A stretch of 64,000 bases of DNA, taken from NCBI GenBank assembly GCA_018105865.1, contig CM030865.1:7807198-7871197 (forward strand), given 5' to 3'. Position 1 is the stretch's first letter. Each line of letters starts with the position of its first letter. Under the pieces are notes generated by a model that had not been told where the DNA came from, did no database searches, and saw only the letters and a program-made list of their open reading frames with translations. The stretch is from Metaphire vulgaris. Lineage: Eukaryota; Annelida; Clitellata; Crassiclitellata; Megascolecidae. A program made the translations under genes and the position numbers. Below are positions 21,571-33,179 of the stretch, one piece after another.

Positions 21571-21990
21571 GGGGTCGTCCATAAATGACGTAACGCGATT
21601 TTTGGCACTTTTTTGACCCCCTCCCCCCTACGTAACGTAACAAAAAGTCAGACCCCCTAAAATATGACGTAACAACGGGCCGACCCCCCTTTTTTGACTT
21701 CCGAAAAGTCTAAAAACGTCATCCTTGTACTTTTTTCCTCTCCAAACATGCTGACAAACAAAAACGGGCATCTTTGTATTTATTCCCTCTCCAAATACCC
21801 TGACAAGCAAAAAAGGGTCATCCTTGTATTTTTCCCTCTTCAGATACCCTGACAAGCAAAAAAGGTCATCACGTGAAAATTTTGTATTGCGTTACGTCAC
21901 ATTTACGGAACCCCCTCCCCTCGTCACACTTTGTAACAAATGTCCGGACCCCTCCCCCCTAGGCACATTATGTCATTTGTGGACGACCCC
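21571..21990. mobile_element. MITE with GGGGTCGTCC ends and TAA TSD
   Basis: The left end GGGGTCGTCCATAAATGACG and the inverted right end GGGGTCGTCCACAAATGACA are flanked by TAA (21568-21570 and 21991-21993). The interior has about four 57-bp units containing GACAAGCAAAAAAGGTCATC and CTTGTATTT. A 3-bp TSD with GGG ends would suit a Zator-type element, but I cannot fix the superfamily. A truncated copy lies at 50036-50311 and a diverged one at about 52757-52896. Confidence 0.8.
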
Positions 21991-21993
21991 TAA

Positions 21994-22254
21994 GTAAAAA
22001 ATAACACAACATTCTAATTGCTAAATATATTGTCTAACTGTTAACACCACACAAAATTAGAAAGATCTCAACAGAAAAATGGTTACATCAACAGTTATTG
22101 GCTGTAGTGCAACCAGATGATATGCACCATTTTAAAAAAAGATAAACAATAGCTGCTGCTGAAAAAATCTCTTTCCTCCCACATATCCTATTACATTTAT
22201 ATTATATGTATGTTTAATATATACAGTATACATATCTTAATACAGTTATCAATT
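21994..22254. other. AT-rich, nothing recognised
   Basis: No supported feature. Confidence 0.4.
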
Positions 22255-22652
22255 TATTGTTAAATTTATAAATTTGCAAAAGCTGGACTTTGAAGAACAG
22301 AATAAGAAAAGAATAGAAGCTTTCGAAATGTACTCATTATGTACCATGCAATACATAAGTTGGAGAGAGTGGAAAACCAATGAAGAGGTTTTGCAACTGT
22401 CAGATACAGAAAGGCGGTTCATCAACATGTGCAAAAGAAGGAAGCCGAAATATTTCGGGCACGTACAGCGAAGCTAGGTCAACATTGGGAAGGACAATCC
22501 AGCAAGGAATGATGCCGGGAACAAGACAAAGAGGGCAACCACAGAGAAGATGGGCAGATGACATGGAAAAGTGGACAGGACTGCAAATGTCAGCAGCAGC
22601 CAAGAAGACACAAGATTGCCAATGCTGGATTCATGCCGTCACTTCAACTTCA
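22255..22652 (+). mobile_element. RTE-like LINE C-terminal fragment
   Basis: The plus strand encodes RIEAFEMYSLCTMQYISWRE, NEEVLQLSDTERRFINM, RRKPKYFGHVQR and, after a frameshift, GTRQRGQPQRRWADDMEKWT. This is the post-RT tail (E-F-L-W-R--I-W---TNEEVL, GH-R, G-RGRP--W-DD) common in RTE-like LINEs. Only the C-terminus is present, and it runs up to the repeat beginning at 22655. Confidence 0.75.
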
Positions 22653-22654
22653 GA

Positions 22655-23480
22655 CAGTGTTGTGACCAGACTTGTGATCTCGAGACCAAGGTCTCGAACT
22701 CGAGTGCACTCGAGTTTGCCCACAGCAAAGTCTTGGTCTTGTCTCGAGACCAGAGGGGTAAAGTCTTGGTCTTGTCTCAAGACTTTGAGCCAAAAGTCTC
22801 GAGTTTTGGAAAGTCTCGAGTTCTCACAGAACTCGAGACCTGGTTGAAGTCTTGAGTTCTCATTAACTCGAGACCTGGCTCTCCGTAATAAATGGCAACT
22901 TCATCAAATTATTTATGTCTATGTTTTGACCAGAAGTTATATGTGTTTCCGTTTTTAAAAACCGTTTTTATTGTTAGTGATAATCAGGTCGGTGTCCAAC
23001 AAAAATTTAAACTGCAATTAAATAGAATTAATTGGGGAAAAGTCTGAAAAGACAATACCTGACCCGAATGGCCCAAATGGGGTGAAGTTGAAGCCACCGC
23101 TCATCATTACGTTTGCGTTTAATTCGTTCAGCATCGTTTCGAAAGATGAAAGCAAGTGGCAGGCGCAATGCTGCTATTGTAAAAATGTCATTATTGAATC
23201 ACGAGGAATTACATCTGGATTTGTAAAGTAGGTGGAAGTTTTGGAACCGTGGAATGTTTGTTTCTAGTTGGGTTAATAAATTTTCTTCGGTTTCTTACAC
23301 TAGGTTACAGTGGGCCTGTGCACATTAGCCAAGCACCCCTACTGGAATTATAGAATCAGATGGGCAAAGTCTTGGTCTTGTCTCGAGACCAGAGGGGTAA
23401 AGTCTTGGTCTTGTCTTGAGACCAGAGGAGTAAAGTCTTGGTCTTGAGACCTTTTCAAAAGTCTCGTTAACATTCTTCAG
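22655..23480. mobile_element. Decayed hAT-like element with CTCGAGAC-rich arms
   Basis: The left end reads CAGTGTTGTGACCAGACTTG, then many CTCGAGAC and AAGTCTTGGTCTTG units (22678-22880). The same units recur at 23357-23470. No clear right terminus or TSD is visible. A BED-like zinc finger remnant lies between the arms (23060-23235). Confidence 0.55.
23060..23235 (+). pseudogene. BED-type zinc finger remnant of a hAT transposase
   Basis: The plus strand reads SKDESKWQAQCCYCKNVIIE followed by SRGITSGFVK. The W-x-CC-x2-C spacing and the following IT-GF-K segment resemble the BED finger at the N-terminus of hAT transposases. The frame ends in TAG after FVK, and no downstream catalytic part follows. 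Confidence 0.45.
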
Positions 23481-23577
23481 TTCATGAAGGAACAAGAAGA
23501 TGATAATACATTTATATAATGTATATAGCGTGCATGTATGTTTAACACATATATATATATATATATACCAGTATATA

Positions 23578-23660
23578 TTAGGGCTGCGGCTATTAACAAT
23601 TAATTAATCGATTAAATTTTCTTTAATCGATTAATTTTTCGATTAAATGTTAATATTTTT
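23578..23660 (+). mobile_element. Terminus of another hAT-like repeat (TAGGGCTGCGGCTATT)
   Basis: TAGGGCTGCGGCTATTAACA is followed by TTAATCGATTAA repeats, a terminus seen in animal hAT-like repeats. I did not find the opposite end in the window. A short (AT)n run precedes it at 23549-23567. Confidence 0.4.
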
Positions 23661-23857
23661 GGTAACTTATTTACTTGAATACCTAGGCTACTGAGCTTAC
23701 AATATTTCTGTTTCATTCAGACAATACTGGCGAGTAATGAAAGCAATGCAGGAGAGATGAGCAAGCACTTTTGCTTTGTTTTTAAGCTAACTGCAGATGG
23801 CAAAGTAGACATTATGTAGAGTTGCAAAGCAAGGAGAACAGCTAAAAGCTATGGTTC

Positions 23858-23952
23858 CAGGAACATTCGGTATCAGAACATTCGGTACCGGAGAATTCGG
23901 CACCAAAATTTTACGTGTGGAAGATTCGGTACCAGAAGATTCGGTACCTGTT
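23858..23952 (+). repeat. ATTCGGTACC minisatellite
   Basis: Six degenerate repeats of GAACATTCGGTACC type. An ORF through it gives a periodic peptide but no domain. Confidence 0.7.
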
Positions 23953-24447
23953 CAACATACAAATAAGATGACACCTCACCTGCTGCTGGTATTTGTCCGT
24001 TTTAACTGTCGCGTGTCATTAGCGGACACCCAGCACTCAGGCGCGCTTCTGCTCCCCCCACCGACTTTATGGATGTAAACAGATGTTTCAACTGGAAAAT
24101 ACGCTCAGGGAACTTGAGCTGTTTAATGCGACCTTATAGAAAAAGCCAACGGTTTGCTATGCCACTGATAGTAATCTTACATGCCCTGTACCGATGTTCC
24201 GGTGCCCAGTGCCCACTTCCCACACGTGACTTCTTTGGCTCTCTGCAACTTACACGTAAAATCCTAATTGATGTCTCTTTTATGCATTTAAAATTCTGTT
24301 TAAATCAGTGCATGTTTGAGGTAGCTATAGGTATATATTTAGGAGGGGGGATGAGGGGAGGGGAAACACAAATATAAGTTCTTTTGTATGTCTTCAATGT
24401 AAATTTACTCAGTTGAATGTACACTGTACAGCAATGCATTTTTATAA
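23953..24447. other. Nothing recognised
   Basis: No domain in the short ORF at 24069-24377. The sequence ends with AATAATAATAAT at 24448, the tail of the next LINE. Confidence 0.4.
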
Positions 24448-26370
24448 ATAATAATAATAATCTTTATTCGTGACAAGCACAGCATCACAAAAAATAGTAC
24501 ATAAACAAGGAATAACACAAATCAACTGAACAAACTCAGCAAAATACAGTGGCTTCTTCGCAATTATTGACAAAGGATGCTTGTCGCTTTTTTACAGCAA
24601 CAAGTATACTTTCCAAACCTGTTAAAACTCTGATATAATCAACATTATCTGCCTCACTTGTTTTAAAAATTTTACACACAACTACTTGAATCAATCTGTC
24701 AAGAGCATTAAGAGTACTTTTTTTGGACATGTGGCTTCCATGCCAAACAATACAATAGGTAGACAGTAGCTCTTTACCAGGTTAACACATATTAATTCAG
24801 ACGCGGCAGCTCTGCAGCGACTATACAAACAGTTAAACGTACGAAAAAAATTTAATTTAACTTCCGAAGTAGATAACCCGAAGTGCCTGCCCTTTTTCAG
24901 TGTCACTCCAAGATACCCAATTTCCTCCACAAATGGCAAGGCAACACCATCCAGGACCAATGCAGCACATGCAATATTACAATGTGTCCCAATCCTCATG
25001 ACCATAGACTTCTTCACATTAAATTTCAAATCCAAATCCACAAAGTCATTGGTGCAAATATCAAGCATGTGCTGCATGCCGGATGTAGAGTGTGACACCA
25101 ACAAGATATCATCTGCATACAATAAACAGCCGAGAAACAGATCGATATAGCAGCCATATCCGGAATTTTGCAGCTTTAAAATCACATCATCAATATAAAC
25201 AGCAAATAGGTGAAAAGCAAAGAGCAAAGGTGAAAGAACCCCTCCTTGTCGTACCCCAGCCACTACAGTGAAAGATTCTGATAAGACATTACCCCATCTA
25301 ACCATAACATTACATTTGGCATACCAGTTGAGTAAAACTTCAATAAAATACCAAGAGGTTTGCATTTGCATCAGCTTCAAAAACAGCCCATAGTGACTAA
25401 TTTTATCAAAAGCTTTTGAATGTCGAGAGCACAAATGACAGCTGTGCATGAATTTCTATTGAGGTTACTTATTAACCCCCCCCTCACCATGTATAAGGCA
25501 TTTGAGCATCCTACCCCAGTTTTGAACCCAAACTGCAGGTCAGAGCTCACCAAAAAATTCCCAAATTTCCCCAGTAGTACATGCTCAAAAATCTTAGACA
25601 CTACTGGCTCAAGGTTATGCCCCTATAATTGTCACATCTTGTAGGGTCTGCTGTGCAATTTTTTAGCAGAGGGATCATGATCCCATTACCAAAACTTTCT
25701 GGCACATACCCTGTTTTCAACATTAGATTGAACAAATGAGTTATACAAGATAATACAATTGGGTGTGCAACTGTGCATACAATAAATGTTCTATAGTTAT
25801 CCTGTCAAACCCAGATGCTTTACCCAGCTTAATTTTACTAACTGCTATGCCCACTTCTTCAATTGAGATCACAGGACACTCAATACTCTGACTCCTATAG
25901 CATGAGAAACAGCCCTCAAACTGCAGTTTGAGTTTATCGTGCCAACTAATGTTATTGGGTGTGCAAGCAGAGCGAAAAAAAATCTGCAAATGCATTGGCA
26001 ATTTCAGGTTCCGTACAGACTCCATCCACAGTTTTAGCACAATTATTATTCCTTTGACCAAATTTACTTTTCCAGGACTTCCAAAAGGTAGTAAAATCTT
26101 TTTGCATGAGAGCATCATTCAATGAATCACTATACTAATTTTTGTTGTCCCTCTCTTTCTGCTTTATAGCAGACTTGCACTCAGCCTTAGCACTTCTCAT
26201 TCTATGACATACAGCCCCATGCCTCGGTTTACCCATCGACACCCACAATTCATGTGTCTCCATTGATTTTGCTTTTTTTATAGCTTTAGTAAAATAAAAC
26301 CTACCCTCTTCAGACAGACTGCAAATTTTATACACTTTATTTATTGACACCACATCTCCAAATTTGTTGC
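24448..26370 (-). mobile_element. Non-LTR retrotransposon, family D, copy 1
   Basis: Reading on the minus strand, in order: KSAIKQKERDNKN (about 26140), a KLGKASGFDRITIEHLLYA block (about 25800), KIFEHVLLGKFGNF with LQFGFKTGVGCSNALY (about 25560), KAFDKISHYGLF, VVAGVRQGGVLSPLLFA (25260), FLGCLLYADDILLVSHS (25120, intact YADD), DLKFNVKKSMVMRIG, GYLGVTLKKGRHFG and LVKSYCLPIVLFG. The (AAT)n tail is at the left end. A 15-bp in-frame duplication inside the RT (FAFHLFAVYIDD) and several frameshifts are visible. The clade is not certain (APE-type LINE). Copy 2 at 29545-31520 lies in opposite orientation. Confidence 0.8.
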
Positions 26371-26634
26371 ATAAGGCGCAAACTCATTGTGCCAAAAAGG
26401 ACAGAAATAAAGAAATGCAGGTCAGCCAATATCATGAAACAAAATATAGACAGCAGTCAAGTCATACACAAAACTACAAATTTGAGTTTAATTTTTTAGT
26501 AGTTAATTACATCATGGCTAGAGCAAAATAAAGTTAACATGCCAGCAAAAAAACTGCAACTTGCCAAAGTTGTGGCTAATATTAATTCCTAAAGTTATTA
26601 CTTGAATTCTGTTATTAGGTGAAGCACTTTCAGA
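26371..26634. other. AT-rich, nothing recognised
   Basis: No supported feature. Confidence 0.4.
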
Positions 26635-27815
26635 ATTAATACTGGCACGCTATTCTCACCCGTCGCCTTGAGCTCTCCTATGGAGTCAAAGGTCAAGCTC
26701 TATCCTGGCTTGGTGACTACCTCAGGGAGAGATCGCAGTCGGTCAGTTGGGATGGTACCTTGTCTGCCTTGCGTCCTGTACGCTGCGGGGTGCCTCAGGG
26801 ATCAGCCCTGGGTCCGCTACTCTTAATACTCTACGTGGTGGATGTTGGTCGAATTGTGGACTCGTTCGGTCTCACCTCACATGCGTACGCCGACAACGGT
26901 CAAATCTATTTCTCCTGCCTACCCTCGGACACTGATCGACTGTGGACTCGCTTTATGGACTGTATTCAGGAAATCAGGCAGTGGACAGTGGCCAATCGTC
27001 TTGCACTAAACCCTGGCAAGACTGAGCTCCTTTGGATCAGTACACCAAGGAGGAATCATCTGATAAGCCGCACACTGTTCTTGATTGGCGACGTCGATAT
27101 TGTCCTGTCCACTGAGGCGAGCCTACTAGGTGTCCTCCTCGACGACTCACTGTCATTCATCGGCCTCTTGAACAATGTAACTCGAGCGTGCTTCAATCAG
27201 CTCTGGAGGATCCGAGATATCCGTCGCTATATTTCAACATCGGCAGCGATTCACCTCGTATGCACTTTAATCCTTTCGCGAACGGATTACTGTAACAGCA
27301 TCCTCCTGGGCCTTCCCGACTACCAGCTGGCTCGCCTATAATCGGTCCAGAACGCGTCCGCTCGGCTGATTTTCGGTGTCAGGTGGCATGACCTCACTAC
27401 TCAGGGATAAGCTCCACTGGCTCCGGATTCCGGAACGTATCATCTTCAAATGATGTTGGCTGACCTTCCGTGCTCTTCACGACTCCACCTGCCTGGAGTA
27501 CTTATCGACTCTAGTACGTAGACCATCGATGACCAACCGACGCCTTCAGCTGAGATCCAGTACACGATCCATGCTGTACGTCCATCCTCTGTCTAAGACT
27601 GCGAAGTTCGGAGAGAGATCCATCACTCGAGGCAATCCTCTGTTATGGAACTCGCTTCTGGACTCAGTGACCACTGTCACCTCCTTCAAGTCGTTTGCGA
27701 TTAACTCAAGACGCACCTTTTTAACATCTCGTTCGATCGTTCCATGTAAAGCGCTCTTGACTTTGGCCCTAGCTATGTTACTGTGCTATACAAATTGTCA
27801 TGAAGAATAGAATAG
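26635..27815 (+). mobile_element. L2-like LINE, family A, plus copy
   Basis: From 26655 the plus strand reads RLELSYGVKGQALSWLGDYL and RPVRCGVPQGSALGPLLLIL. The catalytic box is AYADNGQ (Asp to Asn, so inactive), followed by LALNPGKTELLWISTPRR, LLGVLLDDSLSF, RTDYCNSILLGLPDYQL, a frameshifted LHWLRIPERI, and RSITRGNPLLWNSLLDSV. The 3' end GTGCTATACAAATTGTCATG is conserved with the other family A copies. Only the RT palm and C-terminus are present. Confidence 0.85.
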
Positions 27816-29544
27816 TACTTCTAACCAGAATTTGGAGAATGAAGAATTTTAAACAAAACTGTGAAATCAGAAGTTTAATGAAGCAATGCTTAAAGCAGTG
27901 AGTAATGTATTAAAGTGAAATAGCACTGCAGACACAATTTGCATAAAAAAAACTGCTCAAGTCAACAAAAATGCACCGTAAAACTCTGTCAACAAGGAAT
28001 CAGAGGATTGGAAAAAGTGTTATTGTCAACCGAAAGTCTTTTCTAACCGAATTCAAAGAAACCTATTGAGTTTAAGCTGGTTCAAATAAAAAGGGCTGTT
28101 ATCTGAGGATGGAGGATGTGTGCTATCCAAGTACATGCAAACAGGGTTTTACCGTATTTTACAAACACTGAAACTGCCAAATGTTTTTTCAGAACCATTC
28201 ATACAAGTGTTAAACTGTGCAGCAATAGCCAAACAATTGTATGCCATAATGAAGATATACACATTAATACACACACACACACACACACACACACCACACA
28301 CACAAAACAATTACATATCATCTGCATAAAATAAAAAACCAAAATTATTGGAAAAAGATTAAACAAATTTCAAAAAGCATCATAGGTGACTCAAAGATGC
28401 ATTGATGTTATTACTAAACAGAGGAACAGTATTTTACTGAACTAGAACAAAATCTTAAAAATGACACGAAACACATTTAATTCATTTGTACAAGAACATA
28501 GCATATAAACAATTAACTCAGACAACAGTCAAACACTAAATATAATACAAATGCACACATATGTCTATATACAAGAAATAATTTATCAATAGTATTTTAT
28601 CTTATTAGATAGGTGCAAGTAAAGCATCTCTGTCTTCTATTTAGCAATATCTTTGCATCATCTGTAGACTAAGAAATTGTTTTGGAATGTGAATGTAACA
28701 GCAGTTGTTGACATTGACAGTAGTGATGTTCTTTTGATGTCACTTGAATCTTAAGTAAGCACCAGCATATCTTGAGAACAAACTGGTAACTAGAAAATGT
28801 CATTATTGTAATAGCACAAAATAAAAATTAAAGCCATGCTATATAATAACTGATAATTTAAAACTGATTTTGAAATTAATCACAAACGTGACTGATAATG
28901 GAAATGCCAATAATGAAGAGCGAGACTGAACTTCGGCTTTGGTGCCGAATCTAACGAATCTGTCAGATTCGGCCATGTTCAGCTACGGCTGTAACCACGT
29001 TCATAATATTCAGCATCAGTATGGCTACAGCTGTAACTAAGTATGAATAACAGCCATAAGCCTAACTTTCAGCGTCCTATCATTGATGACTGTAAAGTTA
29101 TTCATTGCTATCAAATAGTTTCTCTTGATTACACATATGATGTGTATGTATACTCTCTAGAATTCTGCTTAAAAGTTTAAAACCTTGAAAGACTAAGTAA
29201 TGAATAAGAAACAATAGAGCCATTGTAGCTTATACTTTGCAAGTTCAAATAGCTCATAAATTTTATTGGAGGCAATAATGGCGATGTGATGGGTTTACAG
29301 TGGATGGTTCTACAGTACGTATGTGCGTAAAATAACCTTCATTCATCAATTTTGATTCCAATGCTTTGCATTGTTTTGTCCCTCAAGTCTCATGTATCAA
29401 AGAAAGTGTAACTTTAATGCTTTGTGATAGGAACAACTGTGATTGGATTAATAGAACCCCTCCTTCACTGAACTCATTACCATGTTGAATGATAGCATAA
29501 GATCAGAATCAGATCAGAAGATTATATCAAACATGGAGTCTGTA
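27816..29544. other. AT-rich non-coding stretch with a (CA)n run
   Basis: (CA)n occupies 28265-28303. At 28920-29040 there are short repeated CCGAATCT and AGCTACGGCTGTAAC strings, perhaps ends of an unrecognised repeat. I see no gene. Confidence 0.45.
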
Positions 29545-31520
29545 ATGACTCTGTGGTTGAATATGTATACAATAGCATTGTTAATTCCTTACAGGCTGCA
29601 GACATGATAGTCCCCAGGGTTCCTGTTAATTTTTATAAATTCTGGTGGGATGCACAGCTTGATGAGTTGAAATCTAAGTCCATTGAAACTTTCAAGCTGT
29701 GGGAAGCTTCTGGCAAACCAAGGTTTGGGGAGATTTTTAAGAAAATGCAGCAAGCCAAGGGGCTATACAAGCTTACAATTAAACAAAAAGAAAGAGACAA
29801 CAAAAATTTCTTTAGTGATGAACTTAATGAAGCTCTCATGCAAAAGAACATGCATGAATTTTGGAAAGCATGGAATAGCAAATTCAAGGCCAAGGGGTGA
29901 AAAGAGGCAGTCAGAGTGTTGATGGTTGTAGTACCGAGAGTGAAATTGCTAATGTCTTTGTTAAGTTTTTGAATCTGCATGTACCCCAAATAACATACAG
30001 AAGCATTTAGATGAAAAATTTAAATTTGAGCAAGAGTACAATGTATATAAGCAAAAAAAGTACAAATCGTCCACTCATCTCAGTAGAAGAAGTGGATTCA
30101 GCACTTGTAAATTGAAAGAGGGTAAAGCCTCTGGATATGATAACCTGACAGTTGAGCATATCATGTTCGCTCATCCAGTGGTCATATTATGCATAACCAA
30201 CCTGTTTAATTTGATGCTGCAAACTGGATATGTGCCCAATGGCTTCGGTAGAGGAATCATAATTCCTCTATTGAAGGGCTGTGGTACAGATCCAACTAGT
30301 TGTGAAAATTACCGTGGAATAACGTTAAGTCCAGTTATCTCTAAGGTGTTTGAACACTGCCTTCTGTCCATGGTTGGATCACATCTGAATAGCTCGGACC
30401 TGCAATTTGGATTCAAATCAGGAGTAGGCTGCTCAGATGCTATATATACCCCTTAGGGGTGTTTTAAATTATTTAAACAGAAATCAGTCCACAGCCGTGA
30501 TTACGGCTCTTGATATTTCAAAGGCATTCGATAAAGTATGTTACTTTGGTTTGTTTAGAAAATTAATGCAGAGAGGCACCCCCTGTTACTTCATTGATGT
30601 TCTAATAGATTGGTATGAAAAATGTTATGCAAATATTCGATGGGGTGATGTCATATCAGGTTCTTTCAAGGTCTTAGCTGGGGTAAGACAAGGTGGTGTC
30701 CTTTCCCCATTATTATTTGCTGTATATGTGGATGATCTTGTTTCCAATTTAAAAAATCTGGCTATGGTTGTTACATCAATACTTTGTTCATGGGTTGTTT
30801 ACTTTATGCTGATGATATATTGCTTATTTCTCATTCTATTCATGGTATGCAATGTTTACTTGATGTATGTAGTGTCGAAGCTGCTAATCTAGATTTGAAG
30901 TTTAATGTCAAAAAATGTAAGGCCATGAGAATTGGTAGACGTTATGCAATGGTCTGTGCTCCCTTATTGTTGAATGGATCTGTTCTGGCTTATGTTGATG
31001 AGTTGAAATATCTTGGGATCATAGTTAGAGCTGGTCGTCATTTCAGGATATCAATTACAGAGACCAAAATGAAATTTTATAAAAACTTTAATAACTTGTA
31101 CAGCAAGAGCAAATCCTCTTCCTCTGAGTTGATATGTGTTGACTTACTCAAATCGTTTTGTTTACCTATTATCTTATATGCTACTGAAGCTACTTGTCCG
31201 AACAAGAGCACTTTAAATAACTTGGATCACCTAGTACAGCAGGCTGTATGCAAAATCTTCGATGTACATAACAAAGTAATGATTGACTGTATTCGCGAAA
31301 TGCTTGGATTGCATTTAATACATGATACTGTAAAGAATCGTCAATACTCTTTTACATCTCGGTTTTCTAAAAAGAATCTGTATTTTAGCAAATGTATAAT
31401 AGCGGAATGTGTTGTGTAGTTGTTAGCTAAGAGTTGTGTTGTGTGTTCTTTTTTTTTTCTTTTCTGTCTTTTTTTATGTTGTCTGCGTTTGCGAATAAAG
31501 TTATATATATATAAGATTTC
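29545..31520 (+). mobile_element. Non-LTR retrotransposon, family D, copy 2
   Basis: The plus strand gives FYKFWWDAQLDELKSKSIET and LTIKQKERDNKNFF (29553-29900), then KEGKASGYDNLTVEHIMFA (30115), SCENYRGITLSPVISKVFEH, LQFGFKSGVGCSDAIY, and, after a frameshift, ITALDISKAFDKV. It continues with VLAGVRQGGVLSPLLFAVYV (30670), MGCLLYADDILLISHS (30790, YADD intact), DLKFNVKKCKAMRIG, KYLGIIVRAGRHF and LLKSFCLPIILYATE. The C-terminus ends at 31419, and the 3' region ends near GCGAATAAAGTTATATATAT. The endonuclease is absent. It matches copy 1 (24448-26370) in every block. Confidence 0.82.
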
Positions 31521-31619
31521 AGTTGCAGTTGTTGTATTAGTCGAAATGTCGCAAGAAAATGCAATTAGGATTTTTTCCAGTAAAATAGAGTCTGATGCCA
31601 GTTTTACTTATATTTTATA

Positions 31620-32145
31620 TTAACTCTTCCACAGACATTGTGGTCGTTTTTGACTGCACATCAAAAACACACCCATTTCTAAATATAGACCTTTACTTTT
31701 ATGATCTAGGGTAATTCCAATGGAAGCTAACATGCTTTTGCTTCCAAAACATGCAAACAAATAGTTTGTTTCATGAGTTTGACTGCAAAATTATATCGAT
31801 TTGTTGGCAAGATTTGCGGTCCTTCTGGCATTTAAATTTTAAATACCCTTCCGTACATAGAGGCAGAAGTTTTATTCAACCAAGGAAGTTTTGGAAGCGA
31901 TTGAAAATGGTAAGTTTGATGACATGGATATTTTCGAACCTGATGACAGTGAAAACAAAAAATTCTGCTGGGCAGTATAAAAAAAGAAGTCTGTAAACTT
32001 CTGTGACATCTGTCAAAAATATGTATGCCATAATTACTTTGAGAGCTTTCACACAAGATCCTTTCTAAACAAAAATATGACATTTTATATAACTTTTAAT
32101 ACTTACTACATATGTGTACACATTGCAGATAGTTTGCTTATAATG
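31620..32145 (+). pseudogene. piggyBac-like remnant: N-terminal acidic piece joined to C-terminal Cys block
   Basis: TTAA (31620-31623) is followed by CTCTTCCACAGACATTGTGG, a possible terminus. The plus strand then reads EVLEAIENGKFDDMDIFEPD (31883-31945), the acidic N-terminus typical of piggyBac-like transposases. Shortly after a stop comes NFCDICQKYVCHNY with SFHTRSF, like the C-terminal Cys-rich finger of that family. The DDD catalytic core is missing, so this is an internal-deletion derivative. The assignment rests on these two short blocks only. Confidence 0.45.
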
Positions 32146-32576
32146 CAACGGTGGCCAAACCGCGGCTCGCGAGCTGCATACGGCTCTTCTGTGTTCAAAT
32201 TGCGGCTCTCAAAAAATTTTACAAATAAAATTTTTTTTATGGTTGCAATTTTTTCCGGGCCTACCTGGGCTTAAAATAATTTCTGGCTTGATTTTATTTA
32301 TTTTTTGTTAAAAGTTGGGCATAATTTTATTTTTAAAATTTAAATGAAGCAAATGGTGACTCTGATTGGTTGGTGATGTTAAGATTCTTGATCCAACTTC
32401 TTTTCTAATCTGTTAAACATTAATTAATTGAGAATTATAATAATTTATAAAAATAAATGAATAAAATAATTTTCCATTGCGAGTTGGGTTGCGACTTATA
32501 TTGAGTCAATGCGGCTCTCAAGATTTGGAAAATTTGCAAAAATGGCTCTTGGTTACTAAAAGTCTGGCCACCCCTG
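32146..32576. mobile_element. hAT-type MITE (431 bp) with TTATAATG TSD
   Basis: The ends CAACGGTGGCCAAACCGCGG and, inverted, CAGGGGTGGCCAGACTTTTA carry GCGGCTC motifs inside both arms. TTATAATG flanks it at 32138-32145 and 32577-32584. It is inserted in the piggyBac-like remnant. Confidence 0.9.
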
Positions 32577-32584
32577 TTATAATG

Positions 32585-32760
32585 TCTTGTTATTGACAAA
32601 ACTTTTTATGAACTTCTGTGACAAGTGTCAAAATTACATGTCGTAAATGTTTTGAGACCTTTCACAAAAAATCCTCGCAAAAATAAAATATGGCACTTAT
32701 ACATCTACATATAATTTTTTAATGCTTATTACATATTTGTACATGTTTCAGATGCTAACA
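32585..32760 (+). pseudogene. Second copy of the piggyBac-like C-terminal block
   Basis: The reading FMNFCDKCQNYMS and FETFHKKS is a diverged copy of the Cys block at 31995-32060, followed by the same downstream sequence (TTAATGCTTATTACATAT). It is thus a tandem duplication of about 600 bp spacing, with the hAT MITE between the copies. Confidence 0.5.
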
Positions 32761-32986
32761 ACAATTTTGATGAAATTCAGTCTTTTTTAAAAATTTTAAT
32801 ATCTTCTCATGAAATAATAATAATAATAATAATAATGCATTTCTATAGCACCACTTCTAATACCTAAGGGTATCAATCGATGGTACTTCAAATCCATCCG
32901 CAAAAGACCAAGTAATTCCAGAGATCAGTCGGAGGAAAACAGCAAGACAGACTATGGAGGAAATGCTAATTGGAAGAGATGTGTTT
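32761..32986. other. Spacer with (AAT)n run
   Basis: (AAT)n at 32815-32836 is followed by TTTCTATAGCACCACTTCTA, which looks like the 3' end of an LINE on the minus strand, too short to assign. Confidence 0.35.
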
Positions 32987-33165
32987 TAACCCATTAACGG
33001 TGTTTGCTGTTTATTAACGGCGCGCGTCAATCGTTCGCGTATGGTGTTCGCAGTTTATAAACGCCGCACAACTGCAGCGTCTGTTCGGCTAAAGTGTTCG
33101 CCGTTTATAAATGGCATAATGTAATAATTCGATTTAGTTGTTATCCATTCGGTAGATCATCATCA
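32987..33165 (-). mobile_element. MITE with ACGGCGAACACCGTT repeats, empty copy
   Basis: Reverse complement of 17765-17921 joined to 20306-20324, without the transposon. It shares GAATGGATAACAACTAAATC and GATTGACGCGCG. TTAA directly precedes CCATTAACGGTGTTTGC, compatible with a piggyBac-type end. Confidence 0.65.
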
Positions 33166-33179
33166 TAATTGCTCTCTGC

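Noticed and set aside
20448..22250. Host gene exons
   Set aside because: Short ORFs only, no domain, no consistent splice signals.
28116..28334. Thr/His-repeat ORF
   Set aside because: Translation of a (CA)n microsatellite.
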